DNA from: an uncultured Leucobacter sp.
GTDB lineage: Bacteria > Actinomycetota > Actinomycetes > Actinomycetales > Microbacteriaceae
Reading direction: 5' to 3'
Assembly: GCA_937872275.1 (NCBI GenBank)
Contig: CALMSE010000029.1
Span: 1-9,469, forward strand
DNA length: 9,469 nucleotides
Positions within the stretch are counted from its first letter, which is position 1. Each line of letters opens with the position of its first letter. Made by a program: the position numbers and the translations under genes. The notes beneath the pieces were generated by a model that searched no databases, was not told the DNA's origin, and worked only from the letters and a program-made list of their open reading frames with translations. Positions 1 to 7,130 of the stretch are shown here, piece after piece.

Positions 1-442
1 ACGGGGCCGACCAGCGCGGCTCGGGCGGGCGGCTCAGCACCACGCGCTCGACGCCGTCGGCCGTGGGCTCGGCGCCGTAGCCGCCGACCACCGTGCACGA
101 GAGCACTCGGATGCCGAGCCCCTCCTGCGCGCTGCGCCGCGCGAGCAGCAGGGCGGTGATCCCGGCCTCGGCATGACCGACGACGTGCGCGGCGGCGCCG
201 TTCCCCCGGATCGTCTCGGCGACCGCTTCGCACGCCCGCGCGAAGCGCAGATCCTCGACCGCCTCGGCCCGGTTCGCCCCGTGCCCCGGAAGGTCCGGGG
301 CGATGCAGCGGTAGCCGAGCGACTCGAGCCGGGCCCGGGTCGCCTCCCAGCTGCGACCGGTCTCCGCCCAGGGGCTCTGCCCCGCGGCGGCGCCGTGCAG
401 CAGGACGACGAGCTCGCCCTCGCCCCGATCACGCCCACTCAT
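1..442 (-). CDS. Alpha/beta hydrolase, 3' end cut by window edge, nucleophile serine replaced by alanine
   Basis: This frame is open from an ATG at 442 to the left edge, giving 147 visible codons and no stop, so the C-terminus lies outside. The protein begins MSGRDRGEGELVVLLHGAAA and has the N-terminal half of an alpha/beta hydrolase: strand beta3 plus oxyanion turn LLHG (14-17), DLPGHG (50-55), and the nucleophile elbow VVGH-A-EAG (87-94). In active relatives the elbow reads G-H-S-x-G-G; here residue 91 is Ala and residue 93 is Ala instead of Gly. The acid and histidine of the triad would lie beyond the edge. The start overlaps the end of the preceding hydrolase gene by 14 nt, indicating translational coupling. 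The fold is clear. Activity is uncertain: it may be a pseudo-enzyme, a cofactor-free or lyase-type variant, or a partner of the intact neighbour. A sequencing or genuine substitution cannot be told apart here. Confidence 0.85.
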   Translation of the reverse strand, partial: MSGRDRGEGELVVLLHGAAAGQSPWAETGRSWEATRARLESLGYRCIAPDLPGHGANRAEAVEDLRFARACEAVAETIRGNGAAAHVVGHAEAGITALLLARRSAQEGLGIRVLSCTVVGGYGAEPTADGVERVVLSRPPEPRWSAP

Positions 443-1340
443 GATCCACCTCCTCGATGAATCGACCGACCGTCTCCGCGAACCACTCCGGATGCTCGAG
501 GTAGGGGAAATGGCCGCACTTGTCGACCACGGAGAACCGGGTCTCCGGGTTGCTGCTGCGCAGCGATTCGAAGAGCGCGCGGCCGCGGCTGAGCAGCGCC
601 GTGCGGTCGTCCCGACCCCAGACGATCTGGGTGGGGCGCTGCAGTCTGCCGTCGGCGAGCCACTGCAGGGTCTCGCGCTTGTCGCGGGTGAGCAGAGGGA
701 GGAACTGCCCCGCCATCAGCCCGTGCTGCCTGATCTCGGCGAGCGCTGCCTGGTAGTTGTCGCTCTGCAGCACGCTCCAGCTCTCGGAGACGAACTCATC
801 GCTCACCCCGTCGAAGTCGTGGAAGTACGAGCCGTACGACCAGGCGATGCTCTCGCGCGAGGGCGGGTACGGGCAGTTCGCCAGCACGACCTCGTTCGTC
901 CCGACCCCGGGGCTCAGCGTGCCGCTGTTCACGAGCGTCACCGAGCGCACGAGGTCGGGCCGCAGCAGGGTGGCGCGGCAGGCGATGTACCCGCCGCGCG
1001 AATGCCCGACGAGATGCACCGGCCGCCCCGGGGACAGCGCCTCGATCACCCCGATGAGGTGGTCGACGACCGCTCCCATGGTGTACTCGGCGAGGCTCGG
1101 CGGCTTCGCCGACCAGCCCTGGCCGGGCTTGTCGTAGGCGATCACGCGGTGGGACCCGCTGAAGGCGCGGAAGGGCGGGGCCCAGGCATAGGCTCCGCTC
1201 GCGGCCTCGGCGCCGCCGAAGCTTCCCCCGTAGACGAACACGACGGGCGAGCCCTCCCCCGCCTCGGTCGCCCAGGTCTCCACTCCGTTCACCTCGACGA
1301 GCCGCCCCGCGGGCAGCATGCGGTACTGCGGAATGCTCAT
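429..1340 (-). CDS. Alpha/beta hydrolase with intact Ser-Asp-His triad
   Basis: 303 residues, a normal size for the single-domain alpha/beta hydrolases that include C-C bond (meta-cleavage product) hydrolases, esterases and haloalkane dehalogenases. Visible landmarks are the oxyanion turn VFVYGGSFGG (34-43), DKPGQGW (70-76), the nucleophile elbow GHSRGG (112-117, Ser114), the acid in WGRDD (241-245, Asp244 or Asp245), and the catalytic His277 in KCGHFPYLEHPE. A helical cap fits residues about 140-225. The usual HG of the oxyanion turn is YG here (Tyr37). The ATG overlaps the stop of the deacetylase gene as ATGA, with a purine-rich AGGGGG about 8 nt upstream. That supports this start over upstream in-frame codons, which only read through the neighbouring gene. 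Its place at the end of an importer/oxygenase operon suggests hydrolysis of a pathway intermediate, such as an ester, amide or C-C bond. The exact substrate is unknown. Confidence 0.93.
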   Translation of the reverse strand: MSIPQYRMLPAGRLVEVNGVETWATEAGEGSPVVFVYGGSFGGAEAASGAYAWAPPFRAFSGSHRVIAYDKPGQGWSAKPPSLAEYTMGAVVDHLIGVIEALSPGRPVHLVGHSRGGYIACRATLLRPDLVRSVTLVNSGTLSPGVGTNEVVLANCPYPPSRESIAWSYGSYFHDFDGVSDEFVSESWSVLQSDNYQAALAEIRQHGLMAGQFLPLLTRDKRETLQWLADGRLQRPTQIVWGRDDRTALLSRGRALFESLRSSNPETRFSVVDKCGHFPYLEHPEWFAETVGRFIEEVDHEWA

Positions 1341-2182
1341 CGCGTCGCCCCCTGCTCGCGCACCCACCCCGCCAGCTCGGTCTTGGTGGCGTGCCATACG
1401 GATTCCTCCCGGGCGAGGAAGCCCAGGATCCGGTCCAGCGTCGGCGCGAACGCCGGCCGTCCGGCCATGTGGCAGTGCAGCACGATGTCGCTCCACTGCG
1501 GTCGTCCGTCGCGACCCTCGCGGGCGATGGTCGCGAAGGTGTCCGCGAAGCCCTCGCGGAACACGCTCGGGCTGTTCGTCGACAGGATCCAGTGGATCAG
1601 GTCGTTCGCCGCCAGATTCACCTTGGGCAGGATCACGATCTCCTGCGGCGTCCCGGCGTGCTCGACATAGGGCAGGTCGTCGCTCGCGTCGTCGCCGGTC
1701 CAGAAGACCCCCTCCTCGAGCAGGATGGCGTTCGTGCCCTCGTTGCTCGAGTTCGCGGGGCTCGCCCACCCCGAGGGGCGGACGCCGCAAGCGCGCTCGA
1801 TCGCGTCGAGCGTGTCGCGGATCATGCGGCGCTCCTCCTCCTCGGACGCGCCGATGAGGAAGAGGTCGTTCGCCCAGCCGTGGCCGACGACGTCGTGCCC
1901 CGCCTGGACGATGGCGCTGATCACCTGCGGGTGCCGCTCGGCCAGCAGGCCCGAGATGGAGAAGGTCCCCGGAAGCCCGTGGCGCTCGAGCATCTCGAGC
2001 AGCCGCCACACCCCGACCTTGACCCCGTACTCGCCGTATGAGAGCGAGAACTCGTTCCGCTCGCCCGGCTTGCCCGAGAGGCGGTACTGGGACTGGTTGA
2101 CGAAGGCCTCGAGCGCGATGCCGATCGTGGAGGCGACGGCCGCGCCGTCGGGCCAGACGACCCGACGACGCGACTGCTCCAT
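1337..2182 (-). CDS. Polysaccharide deacetylase-fold protein, PuuE (metal-independent allantoinase)-like
   Basis: 281 residues in the NodB/polysaccharide deacetylase superfamily. Features are WPDGA near the N-terminus (10-14), Glu25 where the family's Asp-Asp metal motif would sit, YGEYGVKVGVWR (49-60), GHGW (100-103), RPSGWASP (135-142), and HCHMAGRP (236-243). The YGxRVGVWR block and the terminal H-x-H/P-x-x-GRP block are typical of the PuuE/allantoinase-like branch rather than chitin or peptidoglycan deacetylases. There is no signal peptide, so a cytoplasmic role on a small C-N bond substrate is more likely than cell-wall editing. The classical TFDDG and HxxxH metal ligands are not evident. 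The ATG has GAGG only 2 nt away. A TTG at 2224, overlapping the previous stop as TTGA and preceded by GGAGAAG, would add 14 residues. I kept the ATG because family members have about ten residues before WP(D/N)GA. The stop overlaps the next gene's ATG by 4 nt. Confidence 0.9.
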   Translation of the reverse strand: MEQSRRRVVWPDGAAVASTIGIALEAFVNQSQYRLSGKPGERNEFSLSYGEYGVKVGVWRLLEMLERHGLPGTFSISGLLAERHPQVISAIVQAGHDVVGHGWANDLFLIGASEEEERRMIRDTLDAIERACGVRPSGWASPANSSNEGTNAILLEEGVFWTGDDASDDLPYVEHAGTPQEIVILPKVNLAANDLIHWILSTNSPSVFREGFADTFATIAREGRDGRPQWSDIVLHCHMAGRPAFAPTLDRILGFLAREESVWHATKTELAGWVREQGATR

Positions 2183-2220
2183 GACCTCGCGCCAGGCTAC
2201 ACCTGTGGATTCCGATGCGC

Positions 2221-3558
2221 TCAACGGTCCGTCTTCTCCAGCACGCCGCTGAGCTCGACCAGGGAGTTGTCGCCCTCGACGACCGACCACTTCATGGCGT
2301 CGCTGTCGAACCTGGTGATCCGCACGGTCTCGATCGGCATCGTGTCGGTCGCGGAGGTGTTGAGCAGCACGCCCTCCGCGGCCATCGGGATCTCGACGTC
2401 CTTCATGCTCAGCCCCGAGTTGATCACGTCGAGTCTCGTGAGCGCGGGAGCCCGGCGGAGGATCTCGACGATCGCCTCGCCCTGCGCCCAGCCGAGCGCC
2501 ACGTTCTCGCTCCCGGCGTTGAGGTCGGGGAAGTACTTCGCGACGGCCTCGAAGTACACGTCCGACTCGGCGTCTCCGGCCTCGCGCTGCCGCAGCCAGG
2601 TGCTGCTCACCACGTCGTCCACCGCGGTCGGCGAGGCCAGGCCCATGAGCGTCGTGTTGCTGCAGGTGAAGGTGGTCGCGATGTGCGGATCCCAGCCCGC
2701 GGCCTCCACCGCGTCGAAGATCTGCGGACACTTGGTGCCGGCGGCGACCACGATCAGGGTGTCGGCGTCGGTCGCGCGCAGGTTCGTGATTTGGGCCGTC
2801 ACGGTTGGATCGGTCACCTGATAGGTCTCGATGCCCGTGATCTCGACGTTGTTCTCCGGGAGCACCGTCTCGAGGCCTCGCAGGAAGGACTCGCCGAAGA
2901 TGCCGCTCTGGGCGATCACTGCGACCTTCTTCGAGTCCCACTCGTCGACCGCGTACTGACCGAGCGCGTACGCCTCGGCGGCGTAGGGCACGAGGCCGTC
3001 GAGCGTGTTCAGCCGCTGCAGGCGATCGTCGAGCAGCGATCCCGACACCGTCGACATCATGAGCGGGATGCACTGCTCGTTGAGCGTGTCCCAGACGCTC
3101 GTGGCGCCCACCGAGCTCTGCACGCCGACGATGGCGAAGACGTTGTCCTTCTGCAGCAGCTCGTCGACGTTCGCGACCGCGCGGGTCGCGTCGTACTGGT
3201 CGTCGCGGGGGACCAGGGTGATCTTGCGTCCGTCGAGTCCTCCCTCGGTGTCGTTGAGATGGTTGAAGTACGCCATCATGCCCCGGTTGGTCTCGCCGAT
3301 CGATGCGAGGGGCCCGCTGTCGGGGAAGGTGGAGCCGAGGAGGATCTCATCCTCCGTGATGCCTGGCGAGGCGACGTAGTCGATGCAGTCCTCCATGGTG
3401 ACGATCTGCTCGGCGGTCGATTCGGCGTTCTGCGAGGTCTCCCCCGCCGAGCTCGATCCGGTGTCGCGACCGCTGCAGGCCGAGAGCGTCAGCGCCGCGA
3501 CCGCGGTGATGGCGGCGGCCTGGATCAGTCGCCGCGCCGGGAATGTTCTTGTCTTCAA
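2221..3558 (-). CDS. ABC transporter substrate-binding lipoprotein, branched-chain amino acid (HAAT) type
   Basis: 445 residues from a TTG start. The N-terminus is a lipoprotein signal peptide: basic KTRTFPARR, a hydrophobic stretch, then lipobox LSAC with Cys28 as the lipidated residue. A Ser/Gly/Thr-rich linker (29-55) follows, then a periplasmic-binding-protein type I (Peripla_BP_6) domain from about residue 67 to the end. Hallmarks are ILLGSTFPDSGPLA (72-85), GLDGRKITLVPRDDQYD (107-123) and VGVQSSVGA (144-152). Cys163, Cys277 and Cys299 could include a disulfide. The protein is membrane-tethered on the outside and would deliver ligand to the adjacent LivHM permease. TTG at 3558 has AAGGAG 7 nt upstream, whereas the longer ATG at 3576 has no ribosome-binding site, so TTG is preferred. 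The ligand is unknown: this family binds amino acids, amides, ureas and aromatic acids as well as Leu/Ile/Val. Confidence 0.93.
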   Translation of the reverse strand: MKTRTFPARRLIQAAAITAVAALTLSACSGRDTGSSSAGETSQNAESTAEQIVTMEDCIDYVASPGITEDEILLGSTFPDSGPLASIGETNRGMMAYFNHLNDTEGGLDGRKITLVPRDDQYDATRAVANVDELLQKDNVFAIVGVQSSVGATSVWDTLNEQCIPLMMSTVSGSLLDDRLQRLNTLDGLVPYAAEAYALGQYAVDEWDSKKVAVIAQSGIFGESFLRGLETVLPENNVEITGIETYQVTDPTVTAQITNLRATDADTLIVVAAGTKCPQIFDAVEAAGWDPHIATTFTCSNTTLMGLASPTAVDDVVSSTWLRQREAGDAESDVYFEAVAKYFPDLNAGSENVALGWAQGEAIVEILRRAPALTRLDVINSGLSMKDVEIPMAAEGVLLNTSATDTMPIETVRITRFDSDAMKWSVVEGDNSLVELSGVLEKTDR

Positions 3559-3565
3559 CGGAATG

Positions 3566-3571
3566 CTCCTT
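3566..3571 (-). promoter_or_regulatory. Ribosome binding site that selects the TTG start of the binding-protein gene
   Basis: The minus strand reads AAGGAG followed by a 7-nt spacer and TTG, the optimum arrangement. The ATG 18 nt further upstream (at 3576) lies over this site and has no Shine-Dalgarno-like sequence before it, so the mature start is probably the TTG. Confidence 0.6.
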
Positions 3572-3613
3572 CGCATGGTGATGGATGGTGGGTCGAGGAA
3601 TGATCGGTGGCTG

Positions 3614-3635
3614 CTGCGGAAGGGGCCGGCCGCAG
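3614..3635 (-). other. Small hairpin in the gap between livM and the binding-protein gene
   Basis: On the minus strand CTGCGG and CCGCAG form a perfect 6-bp GC-rich stem around a 10-nt loop. It sits in the only gap over 40 nt inside the operon (96 nt). No U-run follows, so it is not a standard intrinsic terminator. It could protect the downstream binding-protein message or mark a processing site, giving higher binding-protein levels, as is common for ABC importers. A hairpin this short also arises by chance in GC-rich DNA. Confidence 0.3.
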
Positions 3636-3654
3636 ACTCCGGCGGCGAGCGCTT

Positions 3655-4698
3655 CTACTCGGGTTCCCGCTCTCGCTCCCCCTTGGCGCCCCTCCTTCCG
3701 TCCCATCGCCCGAGCAGCCAGGTCGAGAAGCGGCTCAGAGCGCCGGCGATCCCGTCGCGGAAGAGCAGGATCACAATGATGAGCAGGGCTCCGTAGATCA
3801 CGTTCGCGAGCACCGGATCGACCCCGGAGAGCAGTGGGGGCAGGCGTTCGGCGAGCACCGTGCCGATGAGCGGCCCGAGCAGGCTGCTGGCCCCGCCGAT
3901 CAGCAGTGCCGCGAGGAACTGGATCGAGCCCATGAGGGTCACGTAGAGGTTCTCCGACGAGATGATGCCCTGGGTCAGCACGAAGAGGGAGCCGCCGAGC
4001 CCGGCGAAGATCGCGCTCACGCCGAATGCGAGCGTCTTCGTCCAGGCGACGCGCACGCCGAGGGCGACCGCCGCCGTCTCCTGGTCCCGGATCGACATCA
4101 GCGCGCGGCCGAAGCGGCCGCGGGTGAGCCGGTGCAGCGCGAGCATGCACACGAGCAGCACCGCGAGGCACACCAGATAGGCCCACTGGTCGCTCATGAG
4201 GCCCGTCCACTCGGGTGCCCGGAGCCGCTGCACCTTCATCCCCATGTTGCCGCCGGTGATGAAGCCGAGCCGGTGGATGATGGCGGGGAACATCGCCCCG
4301 AGCGCCAACGTGACGACTGCGAGGAACACCCCCTTGATGCGCGATGAGGGGAAGCCGACGAGCAGGCCCGCGATGAAGACGGTCAGGATCGAGAACGGCA
4401 CGGAGAGCCACCAGGGCCAGCCGTGCGTGGTCGCGAGGATCGCGGTGGTGTAGGCGCCCACACCGAAGAGCGCGTTGTGGCCGATCGAGGTGAGCCCGCC
4501 GAAGCCGGTGAGAAGACTGAGGCCGAGCACCGGCAGCGTGGCGATGAAGATGCGCGTCACGTTGCCGACGACGTAGGGCGGGTTCGTGAAGGGGATGATG
4601 AGCGCCACGACGATCAGCACGACCATCAGCACCCGGAACGCCAGCACCAAGCGCGGATCGCGCGAGCCGCTCCGCTTGTGTTCGCGCATCGCGCTCAT
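3655..4698 (-). CDS. livM: Branched-chain amino acid-type ABC transporter permease, LivM family
   Basis: 347 residues, an integral inner-membrane protein of the HAAT importer, expected to pair with the LivH protein encoded just upstream. Hydrophobic segments lie at about 16-37, 47-66, 77-92, 98-116, 123-142, 171-189, 222-243, 258-283 and 298-313. Family motifs are LLTGFGGLTSIGHNALFGVGAY (62-83, shown as a span) and the ATPase-coupling loop RGRFGRALMSIRDQETAAVALG (193-214), which contacts LivG/LivF. SSLLGPLIGT (271-280) is also typical. The C-terminal tail (331-347) is short and very charged, without the fused ATPase seen in some LivMG proteins. The ATG overlaps the livH stop as ATGA, with AAGGTGG upstream. 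A second ATG four codons in is less likely. The substrate is set by the binding protein and is not known. Confidence 0.95.
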   Translation of the reverse strand: MSAMREHKRSGSRDPRLVLAFRVLMVVLIVVALIIPFTNPPYVVGNVTRIFIATLPVLGLSLLTGFGGLTSIGHNALFGVGAYTTAILATTHGWPWWLSVPFSILTVFIAGLLVGFPSSRIKGVFLAVVTLALGAMFPAIIHRLGFITGGNMGMKVQRLRAPEWTGLMSDQWAYLVCLAVLLVCMLALHRLTRGRFGRALMSIRDQETAAVALGVRVAWTKTLAFGVSAIFAGLGGSLFVLTQGIISSENLYVTLMGSIQFLAALLIGGASSLLGPLIGTVLAERLPPLLSGVDPVLANVIYGALLIIVILLFRDGIAGALSRFSTWLLGRWDGRRGAKGEREREPE

Positions 4699-5579
4699 AC
4701 CCGCACCACCTTCTTCGAGCCGAACAAGCCGTTGGGCTTGACGAGCATGACGACGACCATGACGAGGAACGGAACCAGCAGCGCCAGTTCGGATCCGATG
4801 AACGTGATGTACCCGATCGCGAGGCTCTCCACCACGCCGAGGGCGAGCCCCGCGATGACCGCGCCGACCGGCGAATCGAAGCCGCCGAGAGTCGCCGCCG
4901 ACAGCGCGTACACCAGCACCGGCAGCATCATCGTGGGTTCGAGGAACAATCCGAGGCTGATGACGAGCGCGCCGGAGATGGCTCCCATGCAGGCGGCGAG
5001 GCCCCAGCCGACCGCGAGCAGTCGGCCGCGCGGCAGCCCTGCGAGCGCCGCGGACTCGGGGTTGAGCGAGACCGCCCTGAGCGAGAGGCCCGTCTTCGTG
5101 AAGCGGAACACCGCCCAGAGCATCCCGCTCGCACCGAAGAGCACCGCCATCGCTCCGAGCGTGCTGAACGGGATCACGACCGAGCCGAGCGTGAGACCCC
5201 CGGAGGGGAAGAGCGATTCGACCGGCTTGCCCTCGGTGCCGAAGACGAAGAGCGCGAGCGCCCCGAGCACGGTGTAGAGACCGATCATGACGAGCACCAT
5301 GACCAGGTGGTCGTCCCTCGGCACGATACGGATGAGACCGCGCTCCAGCAGGGCGCCGGCGAAGAACGACACCACGATCGAGAACAGCAGCGCCAGCCAG
5401 ATGTTCAGCCCGAAGAGCGTGAGTATCCAGATGAGATAGGTCGACAGCATCGCCATCTCCCCCTGGGCGAAGTTCACGACTCCCGTGCTGCGGAACACCA
5501 GGACGAGCGCCAGCGCCAGCGCCGCGTAGATGCTGCCGCTGCCCAAGCCGTCGACGATCCGTTGAAGCAGTAGTTCCAT
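4695..5579 (-). CDS. livH: Branched-chain amino acid-type ABC transporter permease, LivH family
   Basis: 294 residues, close to the family norm of about 290-300, and almost entirely hydrophobic with around eight membrane segments. Diagnostic elements are the N-terminal GLGSGSIYAALALAL (11-25), the conserved STGVVNFAQGEMAM block (31-44), the EAA-like coupling loop TKTGLSLRAVSLNPESAALAG (161-181), and the terminal KPNGLFG (281-287). It forms the translocation pathway with LivM. Translation starts at an ATG with a strong purine-rich site (GGAGGAGAAGG) just upstream in the 28-nt spacer after livF, suggesting robust independent initiation. The end is coupled to livM by a 4-nt ATGA overlap. Nothing unusual is seen in the membrane core. 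Confidence 0.96.
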   Translation of the reverse strand: MELLLQRIVDGLGSGSIYAALALALVLVFRSTGVVNFAQGEMAMLSTYLIWILTLFGLNIWLALLFSIVVSFFAGALLERGLIRIVPRDDHLVMVLVMIGLYTVLGALALFVFGTEGKPVESLFPSGGLTLGSVVIPFSTLGAMAVLFGASGMLWAVFRFTKTGLSLRAVSLNPESAALAGLPRGRLLAVGWGLAACMGAISGALVISLGLFLEPTMMLPVLVYALSAATLGGFDSPVGAVIAGLALGVVESLAIGYITFIGSELALLVPFLVMVVVMLVKPNGLFGSKKVVRV

Positions 5580-5607
5580 GGTCCTTCTCCTCCTCTCCGC
5601 TCGGGGC

Positions 5608-6333
5608 TCAGGCGCCCAGGTAGGCTTCGCGCAGCACTTCGGCGTCGTTGAGCTCGGAGGCCAGGCGGCTCGAAAGCAGTTCTCCGGACCGCAGGATGTG
5701 CGCGCGATCCGCCATCGCCAGCGCGAGTTCTGCGGTCTGCTCCACGATGATCATCGAGATGTCCTCCTCGGCTCTCAGCCGCGCGAGGTGCTCGAACAGC
5801 TCCTCGGTGATGATGGGCGAGAGCCCGAGCGAGGGCTCGTCGAGCAGCAGCAGCCGCGGACGACTCATGAGCGCCCGCGCGATGGCGAGCATCTGCTGCT
5901 CCCCGCCGCTCAGGCTGCCGGCGAGCTGCCGGCGCCGTTCGGCCAGCCGCGGGTAGACCGTGAACCAACGCTCCAGCCCCTCCTCGAGCGCCTCCTTCGA
6001 ACCCGTCACGAGACCCCCGACGCGCAGATTCTCCTCGACGGTGAGTTCGACGAAGGTGCCCCGGCCCTGCGGCACGTGGGCGATGCCCCGGCGCGTCAGC
6101 GCCTCGGTGCGCTTCCGGGAGGTCGAGGCGCCGTCGAATACGACCTCCCCCGTCCACGGGATCAGATTGGTCAACGCCCGCATCAGGGTGGTCTTGCCTG
6201 CACCGTTCGCGCCCAGCAGCACGATGACCTCGTTCGCCGCGACGGTGAGGTCGATGTCGCGCAGCACCCTGACCGCGCCGTAGCCGGCGTGCAGACCCCT
6301 GACGGTCAGGAGGTCCCGATTCGTTTCGCTCAT
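5608..6333 (-). CDS. livF: Branched-chain amino acid-type ABC transporter ATP-binding protein, LivF family
   Basis: 241 residues, a typical LivF. In order: Walker A GANGAGKTT (41-49), Q-loop Gln89 in HVPQGRGTF, ABC signature LSGGEQQ (141-147), Walker B LLLLDEP (161-167, catalytic Glu166), D-loop SLGLSP (168-173), and VEQ (197-199) at the switch position. Gln in place of the switch His is normal for LivF. The protein is cytosolic and membrane-associated; it hydrolyses ATP as a heterodimer with LivG to drive LivHM. The ATG overlaps the livG stop by 4 nt (ATGA) with GGGGAG about 6 nt upstream. The family assignment is secure. Annotating it as a leucine transporter would go beyond the evidence, since gene context suggests another small substrate. 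Confidence 0.96.
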   Translation of the reverse strand: MSETNRDLLTVRGLHAGYGAVRVLRDIDLTVAANEVIVLLGANGAGKTTLMRALTNLIPWTGEVVFDGASTSRKRTEALTRRGIAHVPQGRGTFVELTVEENLRVGGLVTGSKEALEEGLERWFTVYPRLAERRRQLAGSLSGGEQQMLAIARALMSRPRLLLLDEPSLGLSPIITEELFEHLARLRAEEDISMIIVEQTAELALAMADRAHILRSGELLSSRLASELNDAEVLREAYLGA

Positions 6334-7130
6334 GCCGCGCTCCCCAGGTAGGCCTTGATGACCCGCGGGTCGTTCGTGACCTCGTCGGGGCTGCCCTGCG
6401 CCAGCACCTCGCCGGCATCGAGCACGACCACGTGGTCGGAGATCGCGCGCACCATGCCGATGTGGTGCTCGACGAGCAGCACGGTCAGGCCCAGACGTGC
6501 CGTGGCCTCGCGGATGAACTCGGCGAGGGACTCGACCTCGCCGTGCGAGAGGCCGTTCGCGGGCTCGTCGAGCAGGAGCAGCCTCGGCTCGCTCATGAGC
6601 GCCCGAGCGAGCTCGACACGTTTCTGCGAGCCGAACGGGAGGTCGAGCACCTTCGTGTCGGCGAGATCGGCGAGGCCGGTCTCCTCGAGCATCTCCCAGG
6701 CGCGCGCCTCGGTGCGTCGCTCCTCCCTGCGCTCCCGAGGGAGGCGCAGGAGCACGTCGAGGATGGTCGCCTTCGTGACCGGGTAGGCGCCCACCATCAC
6801 GTTCTCGAACACGGTCTGCGCGCCGAACAGCGCGAGGTTCTGGAAGGTGCGCGCGATACCGTGCGCGGCGACCCGGTGCGCCGGCCGCTGCAGCAGGTCG
6901 TCGCCCGCCATCAGGATCCGCCCGGCGCTCGGATGGTAGAAGCGGCTCACGCAGTTGAACACCGAGGTCTTGCCTGCGCCGTTGGGGCCGATCAGCGCGC
7001 AGATCTGCCCCTCCTGCACCCCGAAGGTCACGTTCTTCAGCACCTGCAGCCCGCCGAAGTTGAGCGAGAGCTCCTCGACGCTCAGCAGACTCTTCCCGTC
7101 CGGCTTCCTTCCGCCGCTCACCAGCTCCAC
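6330..7130 (-). CDS. livG: Branched-chain amino acid-type ABC transporter ATP-binding protein, LivG family
   Basis: 266 residues from a GTG start. Walker A is GPNGAGKTS (48-56), Q-loop Gln97 lies in RTFQNLALF, the signature is LPFGSQKR (164-171), Walker B LLLLDEP (184-190), and the switch His222 is in VEHHIGMV. The degenerate signature and the long helical insert between Q-loop and signature (about 115-160, highly charged) are normal for LivG. It is the partner ATPase of LivF. The GTG at 7130 overlaps the monooxygenase gene by 13 nt. Another in-frame GTG at 7121 would give a 4-nt GTGA overlap like the other junctions here and a 263-residue protein. Neither has an ideal ribosome-binding site, so the start is uncertain by three residues. 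Confidence 0.95.
   Translation of the reverse strand: MELVSGGRKPDGKSLLSVEELSLNFGGLQVLKNVTFGVQEGQICALIGPNGAGKTSVFNCVSRFYHPSAGRILMAGDDLLQRPAHRVAAHGIARTFQNLALFGAQTVFENVMVGAYPVTKATILDVLLRLPRERREERRTEARAWEMLEETGLADLADTKVLDLPFGSQKRVELARALMSEPRLLLLDEPANGLSHGEVESLAEFIREATARLGLTVLLVEHHIGMVRAISDHVVVLDAGEVLAQGSPDEVTNDPRVIKAYLGSAA

Noticed and set aside
441..1670. 409-codon plus-strand open frame
   Set aside because: It is antisense to the hydrolase and deacetylase genes, rich in Arg/Ala/Gly/Pro with no recognisable domain, and is a typical GC-rich shadow.
429..2009. 526-codon minus-strand frame spanning two genes
   Set aside because: Only the last 303 codons, from the ATG at 1340, encode a hydrolase. 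The upstream portion is out-of-frame reading of the deacetylase gene.
1337..3073. 578-codon minus-strand frame suggesting a fusion
   Set aside because: The first half is out-of-frame reading of the binding-protein gene. The deacetylase proper begins near 2182, so no fusion is supported.
2215..3603. 462-codon plus-strand open frame opposite the binding-protein gene
   Set aside because: It mirrors the real gene almost exactly, is rich in His/Arg/Asp/Val of low complexity, and has no family motif.
3347..4411. 354-codon minus-strand frame across livM and the binding-protein gene
   Set aside because: It is out of frame with both genes, which have strong family signatures. Composition is Arg/Pro-rich without domains.
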